From contig NZ_PYAX01000001.1 in assembly GCF_003014735.1 (NCBI RefSeq), positions 682,001 to 746,000 on the forward strand: a stretch of 64,000 bases of DNA, given 5' to 3'. Positions 53,352 to 62,440 of the stretch are shown here, piece by piece. Both the position numbers and the translations under genes were made by a program. The notes below the pieces were generated by a model. It ran no database searches, was not told the DNA's origin, and saw only the letters and a list, made by a program, of their open reading frames with translations. The stretch is from Saccharothrix carnea. GTDB lineage: Bacteria; Actinomycetota; Actinomycetes; Mycobacteriales; Pseudonocardiaceae. Positions within the stretch are counted from its first letter, which is position 1, and every line of letters starts with the position of its first letter.

Positions 53352-54220
53352 GTGGCCACTTCCCCGACTTCCTCCCACGCCCCGGTGTTGTGGTCGTACG
53401 CGGCGGCGGCACCGGCGCGTTCCACGTCGGCCGGGTCGATCTCGACGGCACGGCCGCGCGCCTCGGGGTTCGGCGCGGCGGAGGCCAGGATCTTGGTGTA
53501 GGGGTGCTGCGGGTTGAGGATCACCTCGTCGGCCGGTCCCCGTTCGACCACGCGGCCCTTGTAGAGCACGAGGATGTCGTCGGAGAAGTGCCGCGCGGTG
53601 GCCAGGTCGTGGGTGATGTAGAGGACGGCGAGGTTCTCCTCGCGCTGCAGCCGGGCCATGAGGTTGAGCACGCCGAGCCGGATCGAGACGTCCAGCATGG
53701 ACACCGGTTCGTCGGCGACCACGACCTTCGCGCCCGGTGCGAGCGCCCGCGCGATCGCGACGCGCTGCCGTTGGCCGCCGGACAGCTCGTGCGGTCGTCG
53801 TCCGGCGATGTCGCGGCCGGGCAGGGACACGCGTTCGAGCAGTTGCACGACCTCTTCCCAGCCGTGCGGCTTGCCGTGCAGCTTCAACGGCCGGGCCAGG
53901 TGGTGCTCGATGGTGTGGAACGGGTTCAGCGAGGCGAACGGGTCCTGGAACACCATCTGGACGTTGTCGCGGTACGCCCGGTCGGGCACGCGGCGCCCGT
54001 CCGGGCTGGTCAGGGTGATGGCGCCGGCGCTGGGCTTCTCCAGCCGGGCGATCATCCTGGCGATGGTGGACTTGCCGGAGCCGGATTCGCCGACCAGGGC
54101 GACGGTGCGGCCGGGGGTGAGGGTGAACGACACGTTGTCCACGGCGCGCAGCCGGACGCGGCGCAGGCCGACCCGGACGTGGAAGTCCTTGACCAGGTCG
54201 CGAGCTTCCAGCGTGGTCAT
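53348..54220 (-). CDS. ABC importer ATPase (OppF/DppF type)
   Basis: A 290-residue ATPase of the peptide/oligosaccharide family-5 importers. Walker A is LVGESGSGKST, the signature is LSGGQRQRVAIARALA, Walker B is VVVADEPVSMLDVS, and the switch is ITHDLATARH. The C-terminal oligopeptide-ABC extension (HPYTKILASAAPNPEARG) is present. It starts at ATG 54220, overlapping the preceding gene by four bases, and ends by overlapping the GH36 gene. It supplies the second ATP site of the importer. Confidence 0.95.
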   Translation of the reverse strand: MTTLEARDLVKDFHVRVGLRRVRLRAVDNVSFTLTPGRTVALVGESGSGKSTIARMIARLEKPSAGAITLTSPDGRRVPDRAYRDNVQMVFQDPFASLNPFHTIEHHLARPLKLHGKPHGWEEVVQLLERVSLPGRDIAGRRPHELSGGQRQRVAIARALAPGAKVVVADEPVSMLDVSIRLGVLNLMARLQREENLAVLYITHDLATARHFSDDILVLYKGRVVERGPADEVILNPQHPYTKILASAAPNPEARGRAVEIDPADVERAGAAAAYDHNTGAWEEVGEVAT

Positions 54221-56043
54221 CGGACACCTCCGGGCGAAGTGGGCTCGCCGGACCTCTTGACCGGCGTCATCTCCTCGCCGGAGCGGACGAACGAACCGCG
54301 TTCGCCGGTGAGGCTGGGGAACGAGTCGAGCAGTTGGCGGGTGTAGGGGTGCGCGGGCTGTTCGAACATGTCCTGGGCGGTGGCGTACTCGACGACCTCG
54401 CCCTCCTTCATCACGGCGATGCGGTCGGCGAGCTCGAGCAGCAGCGGCAGGTCGTGGGTGATGAACAGGACGGCGAAGCCGATCTCGTCGCGCAGCCGCA
54501 GGATCTCCCGCAGGATGCCGCGCTGCACGACCACGTCGAGCGCGGTCGTCGGCTCGTCCATGATCATGACCTGGGGGTCGAGCAGCAGCGCCATGGCGAT
54601 CATGACGCGTTGCCTCATGCCGCCGGACAATTCGTGCGGGAAGGAGCTGAGCCGCCGCACGTCCACGCCGACCAGCTTGAGGACTTCCTCGCACTTGGCC
54701 TTGCGCTGGGCCTTGGTCATCTCCGGCCGGTGGGTGGTGAGCACGTCGTCCAGCTGCGCCCGGATCGTGATGACGGGGTTCAGCGCGTTCATCGCGCCCT
54801 GGAACACCATGGACAGCTTCGACCAGCGGAACGCCCGCAGTTCGCCGGGCGTCAGCGCGAGCACGTCGATGTCGCCACCCTCGCGGTCGTGGAACGTGAC
54901 CGAGCCGGTGGTCACCTCGGCGGGTGGCCGGTGCAGCCGGTTGACGGCGTAGGCCAGGGTCGTCTTGCCGCAGCCGGACTCGCCGGCCAGGCCCAGGATC
55001 TCGCCGCGCCGCAGCGTGAGCGAGACGTCCTTGACCGCGTGCACCGGCTTCTCCACCTGGTACACGACGGAGAGGTCGTTGACGGTCAGCACCACGTCGT
55101 CGTCCGTGCGCTTCACGGGCGCGGGCGCGCGCTCGGCCTCCGCCTTGTCGCGGCGGGGGATGTCGCGGAGCTTGGGGTTGATGATCTCGTCGATGCTGAA
55201 GTTGACCAGCGCCAGGCCGCAGCCGAACAGGGCGATGATCAGGCCGGGCGGCACGAACCACCACCAGGCGTCGCGTTGCAGCGCGAAGCCGTTCTGCGCG
55301 TAGTAGAGCATCGTGCCGAGCGTGGACGAGTTGGACGCACCCAGGCCGAGGAACGACAGGCCCGCTTCGCTGAGGATCGCGTAGATCACCGAGAACACGA
55401 ACTGCGAGGCCAGCAGCGGCAGCAGGTTCGGCAGGATCTCGACGGTGATGACGCGCCACGGCTTCTCGCCGGAGACCTTGGCGGCGGCGACGTAGTCGCG
55501 GTTGCGCAGCGACAGCGTCTGGGCGCGCAGCACCCGTGCCGACGCGGCCCAGCCGGTGATCGCCAGCACCACCGCGATGGTCCACGAGCCGCGCTGGTCG
55601 GCGGGCACGAACGCGGAGATGACGATCACCAGCGGCAGGCCGGGGATCACCAGCATCACGTTGGAGAACAGGGAGAAGCCCTCGTCGACGTACCCGCCGA
55701 TGTAGCTGCCGACGATGCCGAACAGCGCCGACAGGGCGGTCGCCATCACGCCGACCAGCAGGCCGATGTAGAGCGAGCCGCGGGTCGCGTGGGCGAGCTG
55801 GGCCACGATGTCCTGGCCGGTCTGGGTGGTACCGAGCCAGAACTCGCCGCCCGGGCCGGTCAGGCCGAGGTCGCGGATCGTGTTCGGGTCGCCGACCAGC
55901 AGCGGGCCGATCACGCCGATGAACGTGATCACCCCGATCAGGCCGAGGCCGACGCCGAGCTTGGGCGACCAGCGCGGCAGCATCGACCGCCAGCCGGCCC
56001 GCCCGCGCGGAGCCTCGACGGTGACAGCACTGAGATTCGTCAC
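54217..56043 (-). CDS. Fused ABC permease-ATPase (DppC-DppD in one chain)
   Basis: A 608-residue fusion from GTG 56043. Residues about 1-310 form a DppC-type permease ([21 protein letters not shown], then the EAA loop [22 protein letters not shown] in pieces, and [12 protein letters not shown]). Residues about 335-605 form a DppD-type ATPase (Walker [13 protein letters not shown], signature [16 protein letters not shown], Walker [14 protein letters not shown], extension [14 protein letters not shown]). Joining permease and ATPase is uncommon but known in actinobacteria. No stop or frameshift separates the parts, so this is a true fusion. An SD AAGGAG lies about 10 bases before the start. Confidence 0.93.
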   Translation of the reverse strand: MTNLSAVTVEAPRGRAGWRSMLPRWSPKLGVGLGLIGVITFIGVIGPLLVGDPNTIRDLGLTGPGGEFWLGTTQTGQDIVAQLAHATRGSLYIGLLVGVMATALSALFGIVGSYIGGYVDEGFSLFSNVMLVIPGLPLVIVISAFVPADQRGSWTIAVVLAITGWAASARVLRAQTLSLRNRDYVAAAKVSGEKPWRVITVEILPNLLPLLASQFVFSVIYAILSEAGLSFLGLGASNSSTLGTMLYYAQNGFALQRDAWWWFVPPGLIIALFGCGLALVNFSIDEIINPKLRDIPRRDKAEAERAPAPVKRTDDDVVLTVNDLSVVYQVEKPVHAVKDVSLTLRRGEILGLAGESGCGKTTLAYAVNRLHRPPAEVTTGSVTFHDREGGDIDVLALTPGELRAFRWSKLSMVFQGAMNALNPVITIRAQLDDVLTTHRPEMTKAQRKAKCEEVLKLVGVDVRRLSSFPHELSGGMRQRVMIAMALLLDPQVMIMDEPTTALDVVVQRGILREILRLRDEIGFAVLFITHDLPLLLELADRIAVMKEGEVVEYATAQDMFEQPAHPYTRQLLDSFPSLTGERGSFVRSGEEMTPVKRSGEPTSPGGVR

Positions 56044-56060
56044 GGTGTCCGTTCTCCTTC

Positions 56061-57050
56061 TCAGCCGCTGACGCGGGTGCGCGGGTCGATGACGGCGTAG
56101 AGCAGGTCGACCACGAGGTTCGCGCCGAGCACGGCGACCGTGATGACCAGGAAGATGCCCTGCATGAGGGCGTAGTCGTTGTTCTGCACGGCCTGCAGGA
56201 GCTTGGAGCCGATACCGGGGTAGGAGAACACCTGCTCGGTGATGATCGAACCGGCCACCACGAACCCGAGCGAGATCGCGAACCCGGCCACGGACGGCAG
56301 CACCGCGTTGCGCGCCGCGTACTTGATCATGATCCGGGAGTCGCGCAGGCCCTTGGCCTTGGCGGTCAGCACGTAGTCCTCGGCGGTGGCCGACACCATC
56401 ATGTTGCGCATGCCCAGCAGCCAGCCGCCGACCGACGAGATCACGATGGTCAGCGCGGGCAGGGTGCCGTAGTAGATCGCCGAGCCGATGAACTCGGCGT
56501 TCCAGCCGGGCCACAGCACCACGTCGTAGCCGCCCTGCAGCGGGAACCAGCCCAGGGCCGAGGACAGCACCGCGACCAGGATCAGCGCCAGCCAGAAGTA
56601 CGGCACGGCGGCCAGCACGGTGGTGGCGGGCACGAGGCTGTCCAGCCACGTGCCGCGCCGCCACCCGACGAACGTGCCCAGGACGATGCCGAAGGCGAAC
56701 GACAGGAACGTCGCGATGCCGACGAGCATCAGGGTCCAGGGCAGGGCTTCCGCGATGATCTGGGACACCGGTGTGGGGAACGAGCTCACCGAGATGCCCA
56801 GGTCACCGCGGAACATGTTGCCCAGGTACGCGAAGTACTGCTGGATGAGCGACTCGCCGCTGTTCGTGCCGAGCAGCAGTTCGTACGCTCTGCGGGCCGA
56901 CGGGTCCACGGTTCCGCCGCGTTGCGCGAGCTTCGCCATGAGGATGTCCACCGGGTTGCCCGGCATGAGCCTCGGGATGAAGAAGTTCAGCGTCAGCGCC
57001 GCCCAGAGGGCGACCAGGTAGAACGCGAACTTTCGGGCGTAGTACCTCAT
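56061..57050 (-). CDS. ABC importer permease (DppB/OppB type)
   Basis: A 329-residue membrane permease with six segments. It has the typical N-terminus YYARKFAFYLVALWAALTLNFFIPRLMPGNPV in parts, the periplasmic region GDLGISVSSFPTPVSQII, the EAA loop DYVLTAKAKGLRDSRIMIKYA (in two halves), and C-terminal GIFLVITVAVLGANLVVDLLYAVIDPR. It starts at ATG 57050. It forms the heterodimeric channel with the DppC half of the fusion protein. It is third from the substrate-binding protein in the operon (spacing 28 bp). Confidence 0.95.
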   Translation of the reverse strand: MRYYARKFAFYLVALWAALTLNFFIPRLMPGNPVDILMAKLAQRGGTVDPSARRAYELLLGTNSGESLIQQYFAYLGNMFRGDLGISVSSFPTPVSQIIAEALPWTLMLVGIATFLSFAFGIVLGTFVGWRRGTWLDSLVPATTVLAAVPYFWLALILVAVLSSALGWFPLQGGYDVVLWPGWNAEFIGSAIYYGTLPALTIVISSVGGWLLGMRNMMVSATAEDYVLTAKAKGLRDSRIMIKYAARNAVLPSVAGFAISLGFVVAGSIITEQVFSYPGIGSKLLQAVQNNDYALMQGIFLVITVAVLGANLVVDLLYAVIDPRTRVSG

Positions 57051-57078
57051 CGGTCCGCCTATCGCCTCATTCAGTCGT

Positions 57079-58767
57079 TCACTGGCCGGCCGGCTTGAGC
57101 TTCAGGTAGATCTCGGAGTGCTCCGGGCGCGCCCAGACGGCCGGGAACGAGTAGAGGTCTTCCTTGGTGGGCCAGCCGGTGAACTTCTTGGCGTTGAACT
57201 CGCTGGTGGTGCCGCCGGTCAGGACCGGGATGTACGGGATCGACTTCTCGATCTCGGTCTGGATGGTGTCGAAGTACGGCTGGCGGGCGGCGTCGTCCTC
57301 GGGGTCGACGCCCTTCAGCGCGGCGAGCGCGGCGTCCACCTGCGGGTTGGAGAACCGGGAGAAGTTCGGGTTGGCCACCTCGCCGACCTTGGCCGTGGTC
57401 GCGGTGCTGAAGAAGTAGGACGCGTTGTAGAACGGGTCGGGCGCCGGGCCCTGGTGCAGGGAGTCGATCAGCAGCTCGAACTGGCCGCGGCCGCGCGCGT
57501 CGGACCACTCGTTCCAGGACACCTGCTGCGCGGTGACCTTGATGCCGGCCTGCTGCAGCTGCTGGGACATCGTGTCGACGGCGGTGATGTAGTCGGTCCA
57601 GCCGGCGACGACCTTCAGGGTCATGGCCAGCGGCTTGCCGTCCTTGGCGTAGATCCCGTCGCCGCCCTTGGTGTAGCCGGCGGCCTCCAGCAGCTGCGTG
57701 GCCTTGGCCGTGTCGGGCTGCATCGGGGCGGTCTTCTCGGTGAGCTTCGAGGAGATCTGGTCCTTGTCCCGCTCGAGGAGCGCGGCGCCGGGCGAGACCT
57801 CGCTGGCGGTGTTCTCGAACGCGAGCGAGTTGATCTGGGTGCGGTTGATGGCGTAGTAGATCGCCTTGCGCACGGCCACGTCGGTCTGCGGGCCCTGGCA
57901 GCCGAGGTCGGCGTTCGAGCAGGTGAACAGGGCGACCTGGTTCATCGGGATGGTGATCGCCTTGTAGCCGGGGTAGTTCTTCTCGACGTTGGCGATGTCC
58001 GGGACGGGGCCGGTCTGCCAGTCGATCTGGCCGGCGCGCAGCGCGGCCTCACCGGACTGGTTGCCCGACAGCGCGAGGTAGCGGACCTTCTTCAGGGCGG
58101 GCTCGCCGGAGTGGTAGTCGGGGTTGGCCTTGAGCGTGAACGCCTGGGCCTTGAACTCCTCCAGCATGAACGGGCCGGTGCCGACCGGCTCCTTGACGAC
58201 GTCGGTGCCGGGGGTCGCGATGTCCTTCCACTTGTGCTCGGGGACCATCCAGATCCGGCCGAGGACCTGCGGGCCCTCCATGAAGGACGGCTCGGTGAAC
58301 TTGATCGTCACGTGGGTGTCGTCCACCGCGGTGGCGACGCCCTTGTAGCCGGTGCTGTTCATGGTCGCGTTCTTGGCGACCATGTCGAGGGTGAAGACGA
58401 CGTCCTTGGCGGTGAACTTCTGCCCGTCCGTCCACTTGGCGTCGTCGCGCAGCTCGATGTCGAGCTGGGTGCCGTCGGCGTTCCACTCGAAGCTCTTGCC
58501 CAGGCGGGGTCGCGGCTCGACGTCGCGGATGTTGTTGAAGAAGAACAGCGGCTCGAAGATCGTGCCGGGGCCTTCCAGCATGGTCGGCGAGAACGGGTTG
58601 AAGTTCAGCTGCCAGTCACCGGACTGGCCGGTGTACACGATCAGCGTGTCCTTGTTCGCGTCACCGCCCGCACTCGATCCGCCACACGCAGTCGCGAGCA
58701 TGGCGACCGCGGCCAGTCCGGCCGCCGCCATGCGCGCCCGTGAGAAGCGCCTTGCCTTCAGGAACAT
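57079..58767 (-). CDS. ABC importer substrate-binding lipoprotein, family 5
   Basis: A 562-residue solute-binding lipoprotein with lipobox LATAC at Cys28. The SBP_bac_5 fold is clear: LIVYTGQSGDWQLNFNPFSP, PRLGKSFEWNADGTQLDIEL, WTDGQKFTAKDVVFTLDMV, GTGPFMLEEFKA, VRKAIYYAINRTQI. Family-5 binding proteins take peptides or, in plant-polymer degraders, cello-, manno- and xylo-oligosaccharides. The GH36 gene in the same operon and the ROK regulator upstream favour a galactosylated oligosaccharide. It starts at ATG 58767. It is the first gene of the leftward operon under the promoter at 58820-58848. Confidence 0.93.
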   Translation of the reverse strand: MFLKARRFSRARMAAAGLAAVAMLATACGGSSAGGDANKDTLIVYTGQSGDWQLNFNPFSPTMLEGPGTIFEPLFFFNNIRDVEPRPRLGKSFEWNADGTQLDIELRDDAKWTDGQKFTAKDVVFTLDMVAKNATMNSTGYKGVATAVDDTHVTIKFTEPSFMEGPQVLGRIWMVPEHKWKDIATPGTDVVKEPVGTGPFMLEEFKAQAFTLKANPDYHSGEPALKKVRYLALSGNQSGEAALRAGQIDWQTGPVPDIANVEKNYPGYKAITIPMNQVALFTCSNADLGCQGPQTDVAVRKAIYYAINRTQINSLAFENTASEVSPGAALLERDKDQISSKLTEKTAPMQPDTAKATQLLEAAGYTKGGDGIYAKDGKPLAMTLKVVAGWTDYITAVDTMSQQLQQAGIKVTAQQVSWNEWSDARGRGQFELLIDSLHQGPAPDPFYNASYFFSTATTAKVGEVANPNFSRFSNPQVDAALAALKGVDPEDDAARQPYFDTIQTEIEKSIPYIPVLTGGTTSEFNAKKFTGWPTKEDLYSFPAVWARPEHSEIYLKLKPAGQ

Positions 58768-58819
58768 CGTCGATTCCTCTCGTGGCCCGAGACCGGCCGC
58801 GGTCCCGCGTTGAGGCAGA

Positions 58820-58848
58820 TTGTTAAGTCATCGAAGAAACGAAGTCAA
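58820..58848 (-). promoter_or_regulatory. Promoter of the ABC/GH36 operon
   Basis: Leftward -35 TTGACT (58843-58848), 17-bp spacer, -10 TAACAA (58820-58825). The spacer holds TCG-N7-CGA-like halves. It lies between the divergent SBP and ROK genes and is a likely target of that ROK protein. Confidence 0.65.
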
Positions 58849-58923
58849 CACCTCGGCGTCATCTACCGGTCAAGTTGCTACTCTTCGTCCGTCGAACGAA
58901 CTAAGACGAACGCGGGGGACCAC

Positions 58924-60195
58924 GTGAGCGGACCGGCGCGGGCGACGCAACACGCGAGCAGCAAGTCCGCCGTGCTCGACGTGATCCGCGCGGCGGGCAC
59001 CATCAGCCGCGTCGGCCTGATCAACGCCACCGGCTTCACCGGCGCCACGATCTCGACCGTCGTCCGCAAGCTCATCGACGAGGGCCTGGTCGTGGAGACC
59101 GGGCGGGCCGAGTCGACCGGCGGCAAGCGCAGGGTGCTGCTGCAGCTCAACCACTCCTCCCGGTACGCGGTCGGCGTGCACCTGGACCACGCGGGCATCA
59201 CCTACGTGCTGACCAATCTCGGCGGATCGGTCGTCGCGCGCATTTCGAGGGCGGGCGCGGGCGCGGCGGAACCGCGGACCGTGGTGGCCCGGATGGCGGC
59301 CGAGGTGAAGGGCCTGATCGACGGCGTCGGCGTCGACCACAAGCGGGTGCTGGGACTGGGCCTGGTCTCCCCCGGGCCGCTCAGCTCGGACACCGGCATG
59401 GGGCTCACCCCGCCGTCCATGCGCAAGTGGGAGGACTTCCCGCTCGACCAGGAGCTGGAGCGGGCGACGAGCCTGCCGGTGGTGCTGGACAACGACGCCA
59501 CCGCGGCGGCGTTGGGCGAGCACTGGTCGGGCGGCATCGGCGGCACGGCGATCTCGGCGGCGCTCTACATGGGCACGGGCATCGGCGCGGGCCTGGTCAT
59601 CAACGGCATCACGTACCGGGGCAGCAGCGGCAACGCCGGCGAGATCGGGCACATCTGCGTCGACGCCAACGGGCCGGAGTGCTGGTGCGGCGCGCGTGGG
59701 TGCGTGGAGGTGCTGGCGGGGCCGGCGGCCGTGGTGGCGGCGGCCCGGGCGGACGCGGCGCTGGCCGGGTCGGCGGGGCTGACCGGGCGGGCGCGGTCGG
59801 TGTCGTCGGACTTCGCGGCGGTGAGCCGGGCGGCGCGTCGTGGCGAACCGTCCGCGTTGGCGATCCTGGAGCGGTCGGCGCGGTACATCGCGGTGGCGGC
59901 GCGGACGTTGGCGAACATCATGGACCTGGAGGTCCTGGTGCTGACCGGGCCCAGCTTCGCCATCGCCGGGTCGGTCTACCTGCCCGTGGTGCGCGACGAG
60001 CTGGACCGGGCGTTCTTCTCGCGCGCGGCGCACGGCGTGGACGTGCGGCTGTCCCGTTCGGCCGCCACGGCGTCCGCGATCGGCGGGGCGGCACTCGTGC
60101 TGCAGTCCGAGCTCGTGCCGCTGCACGAGGGGCTGAGGCTGCCGGAGAACCTGGCCGACTCGGAGCCCGCCGCCCTGCCCGCTTCGGGTGAGTGA
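58924..60195 (+). CDS. ROK family transcriptional regulator
   Basis: A 423-residue ROK regulator from GTG 58924 (GGGGGA seven bases upstream). The winged helix is at about 17-62 (VLDVIRAAGTISRVGLINAT, GATISTVVRKLIDEGLV). The sugar domain has VLDNDATAAALGE, MGTGIGAGLVINGITYRG, and an intact zinc motif in GHICVDANGPECWCGARGCVE. The C-terminus (from about 395) is a Pro/Ala/Glu tail. It is divergent from the ABC/GH36 operon; repression relieved by a galactose or mannose derivative is the likely control. It is unlike the zinc-less ROK at 4894. Confidence 0.93.
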   Translation: MSGPARATQHASSKSAVLDVIRAAGTISRVGLINATGFTGATISTVVRKLIDEGLVVETGRAESTGGKRRVLLQLNHSSRYAVGVHLDHAGITYVLTNLGGSVVARISRAGAGAAEPRTVVARMAAEVKGLIDGVGVDHKRVLGLGLVSPGPLSSDTGMGLTPPSMRKWEDFPLDQELERATSLPVVLDNDATAAALGEHWSGGIGGTAISAALYMGTGIGAGLVINGITYRGSSGNAGEIGHICVDANGPECWCGARGCVEVLAGPAAVVAAARADAALAGSAGLTGRARSVSSDFAAVSRAARRGEPSALAILERSARYIAVAARTLANIMDLEVLVLTGPSFAIAGSVYLPVVRDELDRAFFSRAAHGVDVRLSRSAATASAIGGAALVLQSELVPLHEGLRLPENLADSEPAALPASGE

Positions 60196-60207
60196 CCGGC
60201 GGCCCGT

Positions 60208-60273
60208 GAGCGTTGAATCCACCGCTCCCGAACGTTGGACTCTCGCGCGCTGAGCGTTGGACTCCCGGGTCAG
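60208..60273 (+). repeat. 22-bp tandem repeat, three units
   Basis: GAGCGTTGAATCC (60208), GAACGTTGGACTC (60230) and GAGCGTTGGACTC (60252) start units exactly 22 bp apart; the other nine bases vary. It lies between the convergent ROK and ThuA stops, the last unit touching the ThuA stop. Confidence 0.75.
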
Positions 60274-60902
60274 TGGCGGGTGGCCCAGAGGAGGCCGCGT
60301 TCGATCAGCAGGCGGACGGGCGGCAGGTCCAGGTCGGCAGGCTGGTGGCCGATCGTGCAGGCGAAGACCCGGCCCGCACCCCACCGGCGGGTCCACACGG
60401 CGGGCACGGTCAGCTGGGCGTGCCAGGGCGACGCGGCGGCGAACGTCGTCGTCGCGTGGACGTCGTTGAGGCCGTCGGTCAGCACCCAGTACTGCTCGGT
60501 CCGCAGCTCGAACCCCTCGATGCCCTCCACGATCGGGTGGGTGGACGTGATCTCCACCCGGTGGTCCACGAAATCGCCGGGGTGCGCGACGAACTGGCCA
60601 CCGACCAGCTGCAGGTAGCCGCGGGAGTGGCGGAACGCGTCCACCAGGCCGCCGTGCCACCCGGCCAGCCCCGTGCCACCCCGCACCGCCGCTTCCAGGC
60701 AGGCGAACTGGTCGTCGGTCAGCACCCCGTCGCTCCAGCACTGGAGGACCAGGTCGTAGGTGCCGAGGCGGTCGTCGTAGACGTCCAGCGAGTCCGACAC
60801 GTCGACCGCGAAGCCCGACGACCGCAGGAACGGCAGGAACGAGTCGGTGGCCTCCACCGGCGAGTGCCCGGCCCAGCCACCGCGAACCACGAGTGCCTTC
60901 AC
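60270..60902 (-). CDS. ThuA domain protein
   Basis: A 210-residue ThuA-like protein of the class I glutamine-amidotransferase fold without the usual Cys nucleophile. It shows VVRGGWAGHSP, DLVLQCWSDGVLTDDQFACLEAAV, GTGLAGWHGGLVDAFRHS, FVDHRVEITSTHPIVEGI and the closing GAGRVFACTIGHQPADLD. ThuA proteins are linked to trehalose and other disaccharide use, through 3-keto-sugar chemistry in some pathways. It is next to the galactoside import genes but on its own transcript. It starts at ATG 60902. Confidence 0.9.
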   Translation of the reverse strand: MKALVVRGGWAGHSPVEATDSFLPFLRSSGFAVDVSDSLDVYDDRLGTYDLVLQCWSDGVLTDDQFACLEAAVRGGTGLAGWHGGLVDAFRHSRGYLQLVGGQFVAHPGDFVDHRVEITSTHPIVEGIEGFELRTEQYWVLTDGLNDVHATTTFAAASPWHAQLTVPAVWTRRWGAGRVFACTIGHQPADLDLPPVRLLIERGLLWATRH

Positions 60903-60926
60903 GATGTCGAACCCTAGAGCCCCGGG

Positions 60927-61568
60927 TCAGGCTCGGGCGACCAAACCCACCAGCTGGTTGACCAGGCCCTCGGTCAGGCCCTCGCGCACCAGCTCCGCCG
61001 CCGTCGACCCGCCCAGCTCGCGCATCACCTGCGCCACCGCCTCCGTGGGGTTCGCGTGGGGCCACAGGCCGGCCGTCATCACCAGCACGGCACGGGCGAA
61101 GTGCAGCGCGGCGGCCTCGTCCAGCACCGGCACCCGGGCCCGCACCAGGTCCGCCAGCCTGGCCGTGTGCTCGTGCGCCCGGCGCTTGAACACGCGCGCG
61201 AAGTCCACCGAGATGTTGCGCTCCAGCACACCCGCCATGCCGCTGATCAACTCGCACAGCAGCCTCCGGCGCAGCAACGACGTCGCCACCACCGTCGCGA
61301 CCGCCTCCACCTCGCCGACCGGAGCCGGCGCCTCCTCCACCTCGTCCAGCCAGGCGCCCCACTCCTGGTCCAGCACCTCCAGGAAGATCGCCTCCCGGCT
61401 GTCGAAGTACCGCAGCACGTTCGACTTCGCGAGCCCGACCCGGTCGCTCAGCTCGCGCAACGAGATGTCCGCGACGGGCCGCTCCCGCAGCATCGCGCAC
61501 GCCGTGTCGAGGATCGTGCGCCGCCGCTGCTCGACCTGCTCGGGCCGCCTCGCGCGCTTGAACTCCAC
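60927..61568 (-). CDS. TetR family regulator
   Basis: A 213-residue repressor. The N-terminal DNA-binding domain is at about 12-58 (RRRTILDTACAMLRERPVAD, LSDRVGLAKSNVLRYFDSRE). The C-terminal helical ligand domain ends near 213. It starts at GTG 61568. It lies 24 bp upstream of the ThuA gene in the same direction, so the two may share a transcript. The ligand is unknown. Confidence 0.9.
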   Translation of the reverse strand: MEFKRARRPEQVEQRRRTILDTACAMLRERPVADISLRELSDRVGLAKSNVLRYFDSREAIFLEVLDQEWGAWLDEVEEAPAPVGEVEAVATVVATSLLRRRLLCELISGMAGVLERNISVDFARVFKRRAHEHTARLADLVRARVPVLDEAAALHFARAVLVMTAGLWPHANPTEAVAQVMRELGGSTAAELVREGLTEGLVNQLVGLVARA

Positions 61569-61643
61569 CGCCGCAGGCTAACAGCCCACCGGTCTTTTGC
61601 CGACCGCGCGCTTGACCGCCGCCACCGGGGGTAGGTCGCCGGT

Positions 61644-62405
61644 GTGCAGACGTTCCTGCCCTGCGCCACCTTCGCCGGCAGCGCCGCCGTGCTCGACGCG
61701 CGGCGGCTCGGCAAGCAGCGCGTCGAGACCCTGCAGATCCTGCGCGCCCTGGTCTGGCCGACCTACGGCTGGAAGAACCACCCGGCGGTGCGGATGTGGC
61801 GCGGCTTCACGCCCGCGCTGGTCGCCTACGGCGTGGCGGTGTGCGACGAGTGGCGGCGCCGGGGCCACCGCGACGGCCTGCGCGCCGCCCTCCTCGACTA
61901 CACCGGCGGCCGGGAGCCGACCTGGTCCTGGTGCCTGGCCGAAGGCCTCCTGCCGCCCTGGCTCGGTGACGACGACCTGCACCGCAGCCACCGGTCCGCC
62001 CTCCTGCGCAAGGACCCCGACCACTACCGCCCGCTGTTCCCCGACGTGCCGGACGACCTCGACTACGTCTGGCCCGCGCCCGTGCTCCCGCTGGACGTCC
62101 CCGACACCGAGGGCCTGATCGCGTGCCGCGTCGACCGCCCTGCCCTGCCCGACGACGACCGGCCACCGCCGCCGCTCGACCACCGGCCGGGCCCCTCGGT
62201 TGCCCGCGCGCCTACCGAGGCCGACCTGGCGGCCATGCGCGCCGAGGCGGCCGACCCGCACCAGGTCCGCTTCTTCCGCCGCGGCCAACGCCTACCGGCT
62301 CCGACCAGCCGTTTCACCCTCCGGCTCACGTTCGCGGAAAAAAGTCCGGAAGAAAGTTCGGCGGACGTGTCGATCCGGCGGGGTCCCCGTTCGTCGTCCC
62401 AGTAA
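61644..62405 (+). CDS. MSMEG_6728 family protein (pyrimidine-dimer glycosylase-like)
   Basis: A 253-residue protein of the actinobacterial MSMEG_6728 family, related to the T4 endonuclease V/pyrimidine-dimer glycosylase fold. Family pattern: MQTFLPCATFAGSAAVLDAR then RLGKQRVETLQILRAL, YGWKNHPAVRMWRGF, DEWRRRGHRDG, PPWLGDDDLHRSHRSALLRKDP. A DNA repair role is plausible but not shown for this branch. The last 24 or so residues (KSPEESSADVSI...) are odd: that DNA is the ECF-type promoter of the next gene (62368-62396), so the tail is probably an accident of overlap. Confidence 0.85.
   Translation: MQTFLPCATFAGSAAVLDARRLGKQRVETLQILRALVWPTYGWKNHPAVRMWRGFTPALVAYGVAVCDEWRRRGHRDGLRAALLDYTGGREPTWSWCLAEGLLPPWLGDDDLHRSHRSALLRKDPDHYRPLFPDVPDDLDYVWPAPVLPLDVPDTEGLIACRVDRPALPDDDRPPPPLDHRPGPSVARAPTEADLAAMRAEAADPHQVRFFRRGQRLPAPTSRFTLRLTFAEKSPEESSADVSIRRGPRSSSQ
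62368..62396 (+). promoter_or_regulatory. ECF-type promoter of the doxX gene (copy 1)
   Basis: GCGGACG-TGTCGA (62368-62373 for TGTCGA), 14-bp spacer, CGTTCGTCG (62388-62396). The same motif with the same spacer is at 63873-63901, and the A-rich upstream GAAGAAA block is shared. Confidence 0.75.
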
Positions 62406-62440
62406 GAGCTGGGAAGAGCCATCGAGCAGGGGAGCCCGAG

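Noticed and set aside
51285..54227. A 980-residue frame joining GH36 to sequence upstream of 53351
   Set aside because: The upstream part is the antisense-free shadow of the ABC ATPase in another frame; the ATGA overlap at 53348-53351 and the normal GH36 N-terminus fix the start.
54217..56664. Longer start for the permease-ATPase fusion
   Set aside because: The extra N-terminal residues are an Arg-rich shadow of the DppB gene; GTG 56043 has a ribosome site and gives a normal permease start.
60208..60273. CRISPR-like repeat
   Set aside because: Only three short degenerate units, 9-base gaps, no cas genes.
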